A stretch of DNA of 64,000 bases from Sycon ciliatum (lineage: Eukaryota; Porifera; Calcarea; Leucosolenida; Sycettidae). The stretch's first letter is position 1. The number at the start of each line of letters is the position of its first letter. The position numbers and the translations under genes were made by a program. The DNA lies in assembly GCF_964019385.1 (NCBI RefSeq), contig NC_088643.1, positions 76,837,747 through 76,901,746 of the forward strand. Direction: 5' to 3'. The notes beneath the pieces were generated by a model. It searched no databases and was not told where the DNA came from. It was given only the letters and a program-made list of their open reading frames with translations. This document shows positions 28,301 through 36,733 of this stretch, in pieces.

Positions 28301-31300
28301 ATCAGGTTCGGCCTCATTTCCTCAGTGCTTCCCTGATCACTGTCCACAAAGGACGAAACAGTTCTATCCGCAGATTGAGAGTATTCACAGTTGGTATGTA
28401 TGTACTGAGGTGTACTCGTAGCGCTGAAGTCATGAATAACTCATGAATACCTGAACACCTCATGAATACCTCAATGAATAACCACATGGACCAGTGCGAC
28501 TACAGATCAGTCGGGCACCTGCGACAGCCGGTGCTTAGCTCATTTCAACTGTAAGCCGGTAACAATCATTTGCGTCAATAGTTCATTCCCTGGCAAGGGT
28601 ATGTACATGTACTGTCAGCCAGTCCAGCGGACAATGCAATACCATTAGTCATTACATGTACTTAGTCATACACTGATACACTGATACAGAGAACAACAAC
28701 ACAACACATATACATGTACATGTAGTCCGTTGATCTTGCAACGACAAAGGCAGCATCCGTCAACACCGGTCACGATTAATTATTTTCTCTTCAGTCTGGA
28801 CGCTCTGATATCATGTGTGCCATAATTAGATGCTAGTTGCCGACGCTTGGCACATTCGCATGTGCATTCTACATACTATGGTATTCGCCACTTCCCAGTG
28901 TACTCGCTCGGAACGTGGAAACGTGCATCTGATTCCTTCACCACAGGGCTGAACTTCAAGAAGATGATGTTCGTGGTTTCCTCCACTAGACCGTGATGAG
29001 TAACATTTGGACGTGGCGATGTTCTGACACCAGTGTCTAGACGAAGACTGCCTACCGCAGTTCAAGTGCAAGTGGAAAAGAGCTGGCAAGCGAAATCCAT
29101 TTCATGAGCATACATTGTAACATCGCCGGGTCTGTGTAGCCCTAATACCATGAACAGTGGACTGTGCAGTGAACACGGCTTCGCTCTTTTCATGTTGTTG
29201 GATTTCACTTACGACCAGGGTGGGTTGGAGTGGCGGTAGGTGCGCAATGCACTCGATGTCCCCTGAGACTGAGTAAGTGAACCATGGATAACTGCCGGAC
29301 TTCTCACTTATCCACACGTATCACTGCCGTGATGTGAGGATTGAAGAGAATAGGCAGCCTCGGCATACCTCTCTACCAGCATAGCATGTTAGTAGTAAGC
29401 AGCGGCGGATCCAGCGATCTCTACAGGGGGGTTCCAGTATAGTCAAAACTGAATAGCTGATACGTGTACACAGACACTCCTATGGTTGCCAGTAGTACAT
29501 TTAGGAAATTTAGGGGGTTCCGCGGAACCCCTGGAACCTCTCCTGGATCCGCCCCTTCCAAGTGAACTGCCAGTGTGGCTGGCAGACAAGTGGTTGACAT
29601 GATTAGCAAGCGGAGATACACGTGTTCACAGCTACCATTTGTCAATGCTGAATCAGTCTCAGATCGTCCAGCAAGAAGAGCAGACGACCACCAAACCGCG
29701 ACGAATCGTTGCTTCCCGACCACGGTTCGTTTACCATGCCCATATTTGCCAGAACTCAGAGCCTGGCAATGGAGTTGTCGCGTGCAGTGCTAGTATAGTA
29801 GTGAAGTTAGCAATCTCTGTTTTAGCCCATCAGGCAAGCAACCTCCATATACTGGCCTTGTCCCACAACGGTTGCGGGCGGGTATTTGCATTCCTAGCTC
29901 CCGGATTCCATAAGAAAGAAAATATTGACATTACCAGAGAAATGAACAGACAGTTCATCAGTTCCATGGCTCACTGCGATAGGTATAGTGTATGCCACTG
30001 GATGTCTACACATATTTGTAAGCACTTTTGAACTTTTGTAAATTACGTGAGGAAGCTTTGCTGAATCATAGTATCAAAACGGGACACAGTGCTGCCGCCT
30101 AAAACCTTGTATGCTTTGGGTAGCTGCCCTAAATTAATTTTTACGTTAAGTTTGCTACCTGAGAGTTGTAGGTTTCCAAAATTTGCCAAGATTGTCTCAC
30201 AGTGCTTTACGGTATGCAGTCATGATGACCTTTCGGTCAGTGACCCTTTGTCAGAGTACATCACAAAGGCAAAACCTGGCCCAGCTACAGTGTCGATACT
30301 ACTTTGCTTTTCAACAAGGAGGTTCCCTCTATCTCCAAACCAAGGTAAGTATTAGTTCGCAAGTATCCACGCAAACACACACACACACACACATCCAGTC
30401 AAATAAAACACTTGTCATTATAGTATCCAAACATTTTCGTTCCCTTCCCATCAAGGATCATACAGGGAATGGCTCAAGTTGGTTCCCTTCAGCCGGCATT
30501 AAAGCGGCTTTTCTACATTTTACTTCATTTCATTTTTGACACTGACCGGGAAAATTGCAATGCCTATTCTGCACCACTGTACAGCCACGTAGGCAGATTT
30601 CCTGGCATTACAAGCTGCACACCTCTGAACACCATCAATAGAGCATAGCTCAGCTTTATCTAGTCGAGCAACGATGAATAGAAAAAAGTTCTTCTCGCTC
30701 AATTGAAAGTGCTAGAAACCGTTTAAATTCACGAGTGCCAGCCAGACTTTTGCATTCAGAAAGACACCGTCATTGCACTCACACTCTTTCCGTAATTCAT
30801 ACAGTTCCGTGTTCGGGTATTCCATGTTCTCACTTCGTCATGCCCTACAATATTTTTATCAGGCTAGCGTTCATACGCTATGTTCTGCCTAAATGTTTCA
30901 CATTCCTTGTGTGCACCGGGTACATGTACTTGTATTTATGTTGGCCACCCTTTCTGGCGGAAGAAATCTGAAACAGGTCCGTGGGTGTCCCCGGGCATGC
31001 GCTGAGGGGTCAGGACACAGTGCTACCACTATAAGCCAAGGCATGTCTAGAATTTTTGAAAGTGCCTGAAACAATAGACTAGGGCACTTTCGTGAACAAT
31101 CCGTGTAAGAAAGTGAAGATAGGTTTCGGTCGGTGTGTCGGCATGACCTGTAAACATCAGAGCGTTTCCGAAAAATCAGGACAAGTGGCAGCCCTGTCAT
31201 TGTCACAAGAAAACGTCCATGGAACCTTGTGGAGTATTCTGAGTGCGCAGTTAATGGTATTCACAGCTATTATGATTATCTCCAGATACAGATTGTTCAG

Positions 31301-32011
31301 ATTCAATTTCGTCCTCTTTTTTTCGCAATGGGTCTTGGAACTAAAATTAATAGATTGCCCAGCCGACGATGATTTTTCAAATTTTCAATAGGTTCCGTCA
31401 TACATGGATGAGCTTCACTATGTTGTGTTCGATTTTTCAATCTCTTAATGAAACATAATTTTAACTTTTCATGGAAGACCCTTCCCCCACACGAGGGGTG
31501 CAGCATCTAGAAGTTGAAGGACCACGCCGGTTGTCTTTCAACACAACAACAAGCGTATACTATTACTAGGTCACACAGTAGAATTTCCCCTCTGTCTACG
31601 TAGCTACACAGTGCTCGATGCCAAAGGGCAGACCTTCCTACACGTATCTTATCATGTGATGTTATGCGAACAATTATTTGCACTTACATCGGTGCTAATG
31701 CCAGCAGTTTGTTGACGTCTCTCATTGGGTTTGCGGCCGCCAAAGATCATATCGTACTGGTAGAGGACACACGCACCTTCCTCAAAGGACAGTCCGGGGC
31801 GGCTGTGAGCTGTGTCGGCATCTTCTTCGGACCCGATATTGCCGGTCGGCTTTGGAAGCTGTCGCGACTCATCATCTCGCTGGGTTACCTCTGCCGCATC
31901 TTGTTTCGTTTCATCGGTCTTGTATTGAATGGAGCCTGCTTTCACTGTCAGGGTAGACGACTCGTGCCAGATAATGGCGAGCATCAAGCAAAGCGCTAGC
32001 TTGGACACCAT
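1..32011 (-). CDS. Gene A: giant lipid-transfer-protein / FN3-like repeat / Calx-beta / cadherin protein (3' partial)
   Basis: Six exons join in phase on the minus strand (31688-32011, 24978-25206, 6460-24479, 3755-5720, 2973-3140, 1-2359), about 7,690 codons so far. Order: signal peptide; LPD_N/vitellogenin-N module; about 1,000 residues of helical sequence; a beta-rich segment; about 30 tandem ~110-residue repeats with DxTPP linkers; Calx-beta domains; two GCC2/GCC3 Cys-rich modules; thrombospondin type-3 repeats; two EGF; at least six cadherin repeats. In known families the N-terminal module binds and transfers lipid (vitellogenin, apoB, MTP), while the C-terminal domains are calcium-dependent adhesion and matrix modules. 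I infer a secreted or surface-anchored protein. The ATG at 32011 has a strong Kozak context (GCCATGG) and precedes a hydrophobic leader. Every junction preserves phase and often completes a motif, for example exon 2/3 gives FKRGLLASIQ. I know no named family with this architecture. Any transmembrane segment or tail lies beyond position 1. Confidence 0.88.
2360..2972 (-). other. Gene A intron 5 with (GT)n microsatellite at 2582-2617
   Basis: GTAAGTG...TCTGCAG intron. It contains an uninterrupted dinucleotide run of about 36 nt. Nothing else is recognised. Confidence 0.8.
2973..3140 (-). CDS. Gene A exon 5: second GCC2/GCC3 Cys-rich module
   Basis: 168 nt from acceptor TTCTTCCAG| to donor TTAG|GTAAGTG, phase 1 on both sides. 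It encodes [34 protein letters not shown] and [13 protein letters not shown], the C..CP.G.Y.....S.C..CP.G pattern of GCC2/GCC3 modules. The phase-1 symmetric exon is a classic shuffled extracellular module. Confidence 0.88.
   Translation of the reverse strand: MCVSEEQCHKTTLDLIHASCAQEEPTSLKQDKATVPGVLPELQPLAEEANYLQIA
3141..3754 (-). other. Gene A intron 4
   Basis: GTAAGTTC...TTCTTCCAG. An 88-codon ATG frame (3397-3663, minus) with a hydrophobic start lies inside, but it has no family resemblance. I treat it as chance. Confidence 0.75.
3755..5720 (-). CDS. Gene A exon 4: Calx-beta domains, one cadherin repeat, first GCC2/GCC3 module
   Basis: 1,966 nt, entered in phase 0 at TGTACAG|GGTTTG and leaving in phase 1 at CGTG|GTAAGTTC. 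After about 130 unassigned residues it encodes Calx-beta-type domains recognisable by repeated 'DYI..P..V.F......L.I.ILND..PE.NET' ([13 protein letters not shown] and [13 protein letters not shown]). A cadherin-like unit follows ([26 protein letters not shown]). It ends in a Cys-rich module (CRPGTAS....[17 protein letters not shown]) of the GCC2/GCC3 or ephrin-receptor-like type. Calx-beta plus cadherin plus N-glycosylation sequons indicate an extracellular location. Confidence 0.9.
5721..6459 (-). other. Gene A intron 3
   Basis: GTAAGC...TGTACAG intron. It contains a short direct duplication at about 5790-5856 (GGCAAACAAGAGGAACAATTT twice, 36 nt apart). I see no other feature and no conserved-looking ORF. 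Confidence 0.8.
6460..24479 (-). CDS. Gene A exon 3: 18-kb exon with LLTP helical domain, apolipoprotein-like helices and ~30 FN3-like repeats
   Basis: 18,020 nt, of which 6,006 whole codons are open without a stop. It runs from acceptor TCTCTGCAG| (phase 1) to donor AAT|GTAAGC (phase 0). It begins [13 protein letters not shown], continuing the KRG motif of exon 2. It then covers the LLTP helical domain (to ~23.0 kb), about 1,000 residues of helix-rich sequence (~23.0-19.9 kb), a beta-rich segment (~19.9-18.8 kb), about 27 tandem repeats (~18.1-9.1 kb), a second beta-rich and Cys-rich stretch (~9.1-7.5 kb) and two or three more repeats. Three dibasic RxKR-type sites lie within it. I see no frameshift or repeat-driven break. 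Confidence 0.93.
6505..6516 (-). other. Putative furin site RRKR near the end of exon 3
   Basis: Reads [17 protein letters not shown] just before the exon 3 donor. A convertase cut here would separate the repeat array from the Calx-beta/cadherin part. Confidence 0.45.
7490..9090 (-). other. Interrupting beta-rich and Cys-rich segment in the gene A repeat array
   Basis: About 530 residues break the repeat array. The segment begins after [19 protein letters not shown] and has repeated '[14 protein letters not shown]', '[11 protein letters not shown]' and 'GVLVVTSNT' strands, reminiscent of FG-GAP or beta-propeller blades. It ends in a compact Cys cluster ([23 protein letters not shown]) similar to a GCC2/GCC3 module. 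Two or three further repeats follow (about 7.49-6.74 kb). Confidence 0.5.
9090..18110 (-). other. Tandem array of ~27 FN3-like ~110-residue repeats (gene A)
   Basis: About 3,000 residues. Each unit follows a pattern like DTTPP..G.V.DG....D.DYQ......A.W.GF.D.ESGI..Y.WAIGT.PG..D...F..VG..........G..YY..V.A.N.AGL.T...SDGV.VD. The linker variants I counted include DTTSP, DTTHP, DSSPP, DRTPP, DLTPP, DNTPP, DKTPP and DASPP. Length, the W in strand B and the YYVTVRATN-type strand suggest a fibronectin type III-like fold; this is inference. Units are clearly diverged at residue level, so the array is old rather than a recent expansion. Confidence 0.85.
18697..18708 (-). other. Putative furin site REKR
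   Basis: The context [17 protein letters not shown] is strongly basic and followed by Ser-Pro-Asp-Asp, an exposed linker typical of convertase sites. It separates the propeller-like segment from a ~180-residue hydrophobic beta-rich stretch with five or six Cys that leads into the repeats. Confidence 0.5.
18770..19880 (-). other. Beta-rich, propeller-like segment of gene A
   Basis: About 370 residues rich in aromatic and glycine beta-strand patterns ([42 protein letters not shown]). It resembles a quinoprotein-type or other beta-propeller, but I cannot count blades by eye. It lies between the helical rod and a dibasic site. Family assignment is open. Confidence 0.4.
19930..22990 (-). other. 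Long helix-rich segment of gene A (about 1,020 residues)
   Basis: The segment has almost no Cys, is rich in A, L, V, I, K, D, N and Q with heptad-like hydrophobic spacing, and contains many '[20 protein letters not shown]'-type stretches. It looks like long amphipathic helices or coiled coils. It sits directly after the LLTP unit, where apoB-like proteins keep lipid-associating helices and sheets. It could equally be a structural spectrin-like or apolipoprotein-A-like rod. Confidence 0.6.
22990..24479 (-). other. LLTP helical (vitellogenin-N superhelix) domain within gene A exon 3
   Basis: About 490 residues of alternating amphipathic helices. A diagnostic stretch reads [20 protein letters not shown] followed by [16 protein letters not shown]. 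This is the 'ALGNAG..... I......V R..A..ALRHF' helical-repeat pattern of the large lipid transfer protein superfamily. Together with exons 1 and 2 the module is about 675 residues, the usual length of the LLTP N-terminal lipid-binding and assembly unit. I did not see a vWD domain of the vitellogenin/apolipophorin type in the window. Confidence 0.8.
22999..23010 (-). other. Putative furin site RVKR
   Basis: The protein reads [14 protein letters not shown] here, an R-x-K-R proprotein convertase site right where the LLTP helical domain ends. Cleavage would release the lipid-transfer module or yield a two-chain protein, as in insect apolipophorins and vitellogenins, which are cut at RxxR sites. 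Cleavage is an inference. Confidence 0.5.
24480..24977 (-). other. Gene A intron 2
   Basis: GTATGTT...TTCTCTGCAG intron with a pyrimidine-rich end. Nothing else is recognised. Confidence 0.8.
24978..25206 (-). CDS. Gene A exon 2: LLTP N-terminal beta-barrel
   Basis: 229 nt running from acceptor TGCACAG| to donor G|GTATGTT. It is entered in phase 0 from exon 1 and leaves in phase 1. It encodes [20 protein letters not shown], a Cys-containing loop, then [19 protein letters not shown] and NANVFKRG. The pattern (L)F...G.I..I..P.D....N.KRG is the LPD_N signature that introduces the helical domain in vitellogenins and MTP. Confidence 0.88.
25311..25352. repeat. (CA)n microsatellite
   Basis: Uninterrupted CA dinucleotide, 42 nt, inside gene A intron 1, about 100 nt upstream of exon 2. 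Confidence 0.97.
25928..26456. repeat. Compound minisatellite: poly-C / (AC)n / TCCTCTCCATATA
   Basis: About 13 copies of a unit made of C(9-15), then (AC)4-7, then the constant core ATCCTCTCCATATAC. Unit length varies from about 35 to 44 nt because the C and AC runs vary. The long ORFs that cross it on both strands are artefacts of the repeat. Confidence 0.95.
26484..27003. repeat. 40-bp satellite array, 13 near-identical copies
   Basis: The unit starts TTGACAGTAATATTCCATAT and continues TGCACTCGGCACAATGGGTA (period exactly 40). Copies are nearly perfect: the first two have TTTACAG and one has ATGAGTAT, so the array is recent. Because 40 is not a multiple of 3 and the minus strand carries no stop in any phase, all three minus frames stay open, producing false ORFs of up to 234 codons. 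Confidence 0.98.
29402..29566. mobile_element. MITE-like element with inverted ends
   Basis: The left end GGCGGATCCAG is inverted as CTGGATCCGCC at the right, with inner inverted segments GGGGGGTTCCA and TGGAACC. It is about 165 nt and non-coding, consistent with a short non-autonomous DNA transposon. Family not identified. Confidence 0.5.
31688..32011 (-). CDS. Gene A exon 1: signal peptide and start of LLTP N-terminus
   Basis: 108 codons in phase 0. The product starts [15 protein letters not shown], a typical signal peptide, followed by a low-complexity acidic linker. It then reads [17 protein letters not shown], which matches the start of the vitellogenin/MTP N-terminal domain (a FxxGxxYxYxY-like opening strand). 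The donor is GAT|GTAAGTG at 31687. The plus-strand reading frame over the same bases (31664-31999) is treated as its shadow. Confidence 0.85.
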
Positions 32012-32820
32012 GGCAGTAGGGTCAAGAGAAGGTCGTTACGTGCTCATTATCCAACCACCAAGACTGTAAGTAGTTAGCCCAGCGTTGTAGATCCAACGGT
32101 GAACGAAACGCAACGCGCTCCTTTGCAATGGTTGAAAGAGATCCAAAAGATACTGGTCCAGTTCTGCTTTCGGTTGTGCAGACATGAAATAAATTCACTG
32201 CCTTCTCCTCTGAACTTTGGTTCAAGCCAAACTCAAAGCCAAGGACACCTGGCCATGTTCACAGCATGCGTACATGTAAGCGTGCATTGCTCGTACACTG
32301 CCCAACAGGCAACACCACTCTACGGTCGATGTCCGGCACGGGCCAATATCGCCGACTCATGGGGCAGTATTTCCGCATCCGAGAACTTCTCGCCAAGCAC
32401 ACGAAACTGCATTTCTGCCTGGGGTGGCGCCACGAAATCACGACGTGATCGTAGTGAAGTGGATGAGCCAGGTGTGGGGCTAGCTCCAGAGGAGACTCGT
32501 ACCAGGTGCGGAGCATTCGGCACTTCTGCCAAACTGTCTTTTTCAGCTGTCAAGGCAATGGACCTCGACTGACCAGTACTCTTTAGCAGTACACTCTCGG
32601 AGCATGGATAGCAGGATACCTGGATACACAGCAAGCCGAAATGTCGACTAAGTTAGTTGCTAGCTGGTCGACATGCTTAGCTGCACTGGATGAGGAGAGA
32701 CCGACGTAGTTCTGCTCAGCGAGAACGCAAAGGCACGATGATCGTAGGTCAGTGAACGTTTTCTTTCGTTCATGGTGGCCTCACCGAGCTCTAAGCCAGG
32801 GCCAAGCAAGCCCTCACTGG

Positions 32821-32878
<58 letters not shown>

Positions 32879-33715
32879 TGTGTGGGTGTGTGGAGTTAGT
32901 TTCTTCGCTAATCTTCAACTCGAGATCTGACAAGTACATCTACCCCAGAGTAGGGAAGAATCCCATCGATCCGGTCCCAAACCTCCAGCTCCCAGGCCTG
33001 CTACAGGCACCGGGACCTTTTAATTTGCGGAAAACCACCGTCTTTCGAACTAAGTGTGTTTGAACCGCAAGAGCTGGCTGCCAGGCGTCTCTGCGCCACT
33101 GGATTGGGTGTCTTTGGCCTGCTTGACCAAACACCACGTGAAGGCAATCAGGTAAGCCGTCCCTGGGTTGACTGCCGAACCCGACTTCGTTTCACTGCTA
33201 TTTTACTCATTGGACTCGTGCTGTGAGCAATCCTGATAGATGCTGCGTTTGTCTTTTGAATTGGAGCATGCACCGCAGGATAACCGTGATAACGGGGATA
33301 ACGGGGATAAGGGTTAGGAAGATGGCATGTAGAACACCCGGCGGCGTCTGGCACTCATCGGTGTTGATCAAGTTATAATTATTTCTTGGAAAGAGTTCAC
33401 TTTGTCGCCCGCTTTTTGCTGCGCATACGAATCCTCAGTGATGGATCAGTCGACCGTTGCACTGCTTTCCGAGTCTCTCTGCCGCTACTACGGCCTTTGT
33501 CCTTGTCAATCCTGTTGCAATGGCTGACTAACGCCCCTTCCATTCAAATTAACTCTCGCCATTGGCCAATGTTGGAATGTAGATATTGCTGGATAACTAA
33601 TTAGCGGTGCGATCGCGCGACCAGCCGCCTGTGTTTCTCCGTAATTTTACGGAAATGTGAAGCACGGGTTTGGCCCGGTTGGCATAAGATTTCCTGCCTA
33701 ATAGAAACATAACAA
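32012..33715. other. Upstream region of gene A with (GA)n tract
   Basis: Presumed 5' UTR and promoter side of gene A. No TATA box or known regulatory motif is convincing. A (GA)n run of about 52 nt lies at 32824-32876. Overlapping ORFs on both strands at 32.1-32.6 kb lack any family resemblance. Confidence 0.5.
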
Positions 33716-33741
33716 TTATTATTATTATTATTATTATTATT
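33716..33741. repeat. (ATT)n microsatellite
   Basis: ATT trinucleotide run immediately left of the foldback element. Matching ATT runs lie at its right end (about 34670-34688) and around the next cluster. Confidence 0.95.
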
Positions 33742-33761
33742 TAAAAATTCGACGAGGAGAC

Positions 33762-34678
33762 AATAATTTTAATATGGCAATAAGTAGGACGAGCTGAAGC
33801 GACATGTGGACTACTTTATTAACAATGTAAGCGATGGAGACGATGCAAGAAACAACCTAAAGGGTAAGGAAAAATACATGTAAGAAGAAAAAGGGCAATG
33901 GAAAAAAAAAAAAGATGATTCGAACAAGTTTTCGTACAACACTCTTCAGGAATCACCGTTGTACTAAAGAACAAAATGAGAACAAAGGAAATAATATAGC
34001 AATCAAGGTAGGGTGACACGATACAATGACTAGTACTGACTGTTGTCGTACTTATTCTGATTCCTGTTTTTCTGTTTTGTGCCGTGCTCGTCATGGTTAT
34101 CTTTTGCAGTTACAAGTTTTGGAAGCTGTTTGTCAGCGCATTCATAAGCCGAATTTGTGTGTCCAGAAAGATAGTGTTATTACCTTAAAATTGTTCAAAT
34201 AATGTTCTGTTGTGTAGTGTGGCAACGTTGTTGCCACTTGTGCCTAAATGTGTTTTGTCACCTTCTTGTTTATTATTGTTATTATTATCATTCATTCTCA
34301 CTTTTTTGTTTTTTGTTGCTGATACACACTTGTCACGCTTAGTTCTTACTTGTATACCCTTGTTTTCTGCACACTTTTGTGAGAAATCGCACCTCGATAT
34401 TCTAGTGCTGTCATTGTATCGTGTCACCCTACCTTGATTGCTATATTATTTCCTTTGTTCTCATTTTGTTCTTTAGTACAACGGTGATTCCTGAAGAGTG
34501 TTGTACGAAAACTTGTTCGAATCATCTTTTTTTTTTCCATTGCCCTTTTTCTTCTTACATGTATTTTTCCTTACCCTTTAGGTTGTTTCTTGCATCGTCT
34601 CCATCGCTTACATTGTTAATAAAGTAGTCCACATGTCGCTTCAGCTCGTCCTACTTATTGCCATATTAAAATTATTAT
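33762..34678. mobile_element. Foldback-like element with 269-nt inverted arms
   Basis: The left arm 33762-34030 (starting AATAATTTTAATATGGCAAT) is repeated in inverse orientation at 34410-34678, almost base for base. The spacer of about 380 nt has no coding potential. Long inverted arms, a short non-coding centre and ATT-rich flanks mark it as a non-autonomous foldback or MITE-type transposon. The two copies of one reading frame at 33819-34094 (minus) and 34421-34627 (plus) are the two arms. Confidence 0.85.
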
Positions 34679-34689
34679 TATTATTATTT

Positions 34690-35873
34690 GAAACTCGGAT
34701 GTTGAGCCATAAATAAATGTGGAAGAGAAAAGGACATATGGATACGAGTTAAGAGTAACTCTCCATCACTGTAACATGATCCTATATACAGTCAGAAAGT
34801 GCAATAACTAGGCACAAAACTGACAGAGTACTGAAACATTCGACGTCCTGACACCTAGCTTCAACACATCTCCGTAGCGCTAACCGACAGCCTTCCAACT
34901 TGGAAGGTTCAAGGTTATGGAAAAGACCAAAGAGGGGAAGGCAAGCGCAACGAAAACGAGCAAAAGCTACAGTCCCAACGGAACAAAGAATGTCGATTGT
35001 TACTGGACGATGACGAGACCAGTACGATATTTGACAAAGCGGTCTAACTACAATTCGAAGCAGCAAAGCAGCACACCACCCAACTTGGGTGGGTCATAAA
35101 TATCAAAGATAAGTAAAGAAAGGGAAGCTTTGCGAAAACGAATTGTACAAGCCGAAAGCCAAACTCCTACAGTACTCCTCATGCATGACAATGTGATGGA
35201 CTAGTTGACTACAAAACAAGTTGTTTCACACGACGTACGTTTCGCCGTATGGTTCGTGACGGCTCATCAGGTGTGCAATTTGAAACTCGGATGTTGAGCC
35301 ATAAATAAATGTGGAAGAGAAAAGGACATATGGATACGAGTTAAGAGTAACTCTCCATCACTGTAACATGATCCTATATACAGTCAGAAAGTGCAATAAC
35401 TAGGCACAAAACTGACAGAGTACTGAAACATTCGACGTCCTGACACCTAGCTTCAACACATCTCCGTAGCGCTAACCGACAGCCTTCCAACTTGGAAGGT
35501 TCAAGGTTATGGAAAAGACCAAAGAGGGGAAGGCAAGCGCAACGAAAACGAGCAAAAGCTACAGTCCCAACGGAACAAAGAATGTCGATTGTTACTGGAC
35601 GATGACGAGACCAGTACGATATTTGACAAAGCGGTCTAACTACAATTCGAAGCAGCAAAGCAGCACACCACCCAACTTGGGTGGGTCATAAATATCAAAG
35701 ATAAGTAAAGAAAGGGAAGCTTTGCGAAAACGAATTGTACAAGCCGAAAGCCAAACTCCTACAGTACTCCTCATGCATGACAATGTGATGGACTAGTTGA
35801 CTACAAAACAAGTTGTTTCACACGACGTACGTTTCGCCGTATGGTTCGTGACGGCTCATCAGGTGTGCAATTT
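34690..35873. repeat. 592-bp tandem duplication
   Basis: Two consecutive identical-looking 592-bp units; the offset is exact between GAAACTCGG landmarks at 34690, 35282 and 35874. Each carries the same meaningless 94-codon minus-strand frame. The near-identity implies a very recent duplication or an assembly artefact. Confidence 0.95.
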
Positions 35874-36052
35874 GAAACTCGGATGTTGAGCCATAAATAA
35901 ATGTGGAAGAGAAAAGGACATATGGATACGAGTTAAGAGTAACTCTCCATCACTGTAACATGATCCTATATACAGGATCCAGGTATATAGGATCATGTTA
36001 CAGTGATGGAGAGTTACTCTTAACTCGTATCCATATGTCCTTTTCTCTTCCA

Positions 36053-36089
<37 letters not shown>

Positions 36090-36385
36090 GTAGAAGAGAA
36101 AAGGACATATGGATACGAGTTAAGAGTAACTCTCCATCACTGTAACATGATACTTTATACAGTCAGAAAGTGCAATAACTAGGCACAAAACTGACAGAGT
36201 ACTGAAACATTCGACGTCCTGACACCTAGCTTCAACACATCTCCGTAGCGCTAACCGACAGCCTTCTAGTTATTGCACTTTCTGACTGTATAAAGTATCA
36301 TGTTACAGTGATGGAGAGTTACTCTTAACTCGTATCCATATGTCCTTTTCTCTTCTACATTTATTTATGGCTCAACATCCGAGTT

Positions 36386-36387
<2 letters not shown>
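34690..36387. mobile_element. Nested palindromic transposon cluster
   Basis: The cluster begins GAAACTCGGATGTTGAGCCA and ends with the inverse TGGCTCAACATCCGAGTTTC. Copies 1 (34690-35281) and 2 (35282-35873) are a head-to-tail 592-bp duplication, essentially identical. A third, partial copy turns back on itself in a palindrome centred near 35980, followed by (ATT)n (36056-36090). A further copy follows, truncated at its left end but with a complete inverted right arm (36268-36387). The terminal segment of about 100 nt is therefore present at least five times in both orientations. No transposase is seen. Confidence 0.85.

Positions 36388-36424
<37 letters not shown>
36388..36424. repeat. (ATT)n microsatellite
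   Basis: ATT trinucleotide run bounding the right end of the nested cluster. Confidence 0.95.
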
Positions 36425-36425
<1 letters not shown>

Positions 36426-36553
36426 GCTGTAGCACGGAATGTGAGGGAAATACTGGTTGAACCATGTACATGACAACAGATTGTAAGCTACAGTGCAGCT
36501 TAGTCTTTATTCCGTTGTAGCCATATGGGTATGTATACGCCTGGATCATATTT

Positions 36554-36733
36554 ACTGTATTTTCCGGAGTATAACAGCCGCACCCAGATTTCTTGTCATG
36601 AAATACAAACATCTATCCCGTTTACCACCGGTCACCGTTAGTTTGATCATCGTTGAACAAAAGCCGCACCAACTTTTAGGGATGCACTTCTGGTGTTCAT
36701 AGTGCGGCTTGTACAGGTACTCCGGAAAATAGG
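36554..36733. mobile_element. MITE-like element with TATTTTCCGGAGTA ends
   Basis: The left end TATTTTCCGGAGTATAACAG followed by CCGCAC is mirrored on the right by GTGCGGCTTGTACAGGTACT then CCGGAAAATA. About 180 nt, non-coding. Elements with this type of terminus are widespread in invertebrate genomes, but I cannot name the superfamily with certainty. Confidence 0.65.

Larger units (their letters stand above)
25207..31687 (-). other. Gene A intron 1 (6.5 kb), satellite-rich
   Basis: Bounded by GTAAGTG and GTGCACAG. It holds a (CA)n run, two large tandem arrays (25.9-27.0 kb) and a MITE-like element at 29.4 kb. Between 27.05 and 29.4 kb and between 29.6 and 31.6 kb I see no recognisable coding exon. 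ORFs there are short and without family resemblance. Confidence 0.7.

Noticed and set aside
32099-32634. Overlapping plus and minus ORFs of 104-157 codons upstream of gene A
   Set aside because: No recognisable domain, mutually overlapping and without clear splice partners; more likely 5' flank.
34782-35658. Two identical 94-codon minus ORFs
   Set aside because: Identical only because of the 592-bp duplication; no coding signature and located in a transposon cluster.
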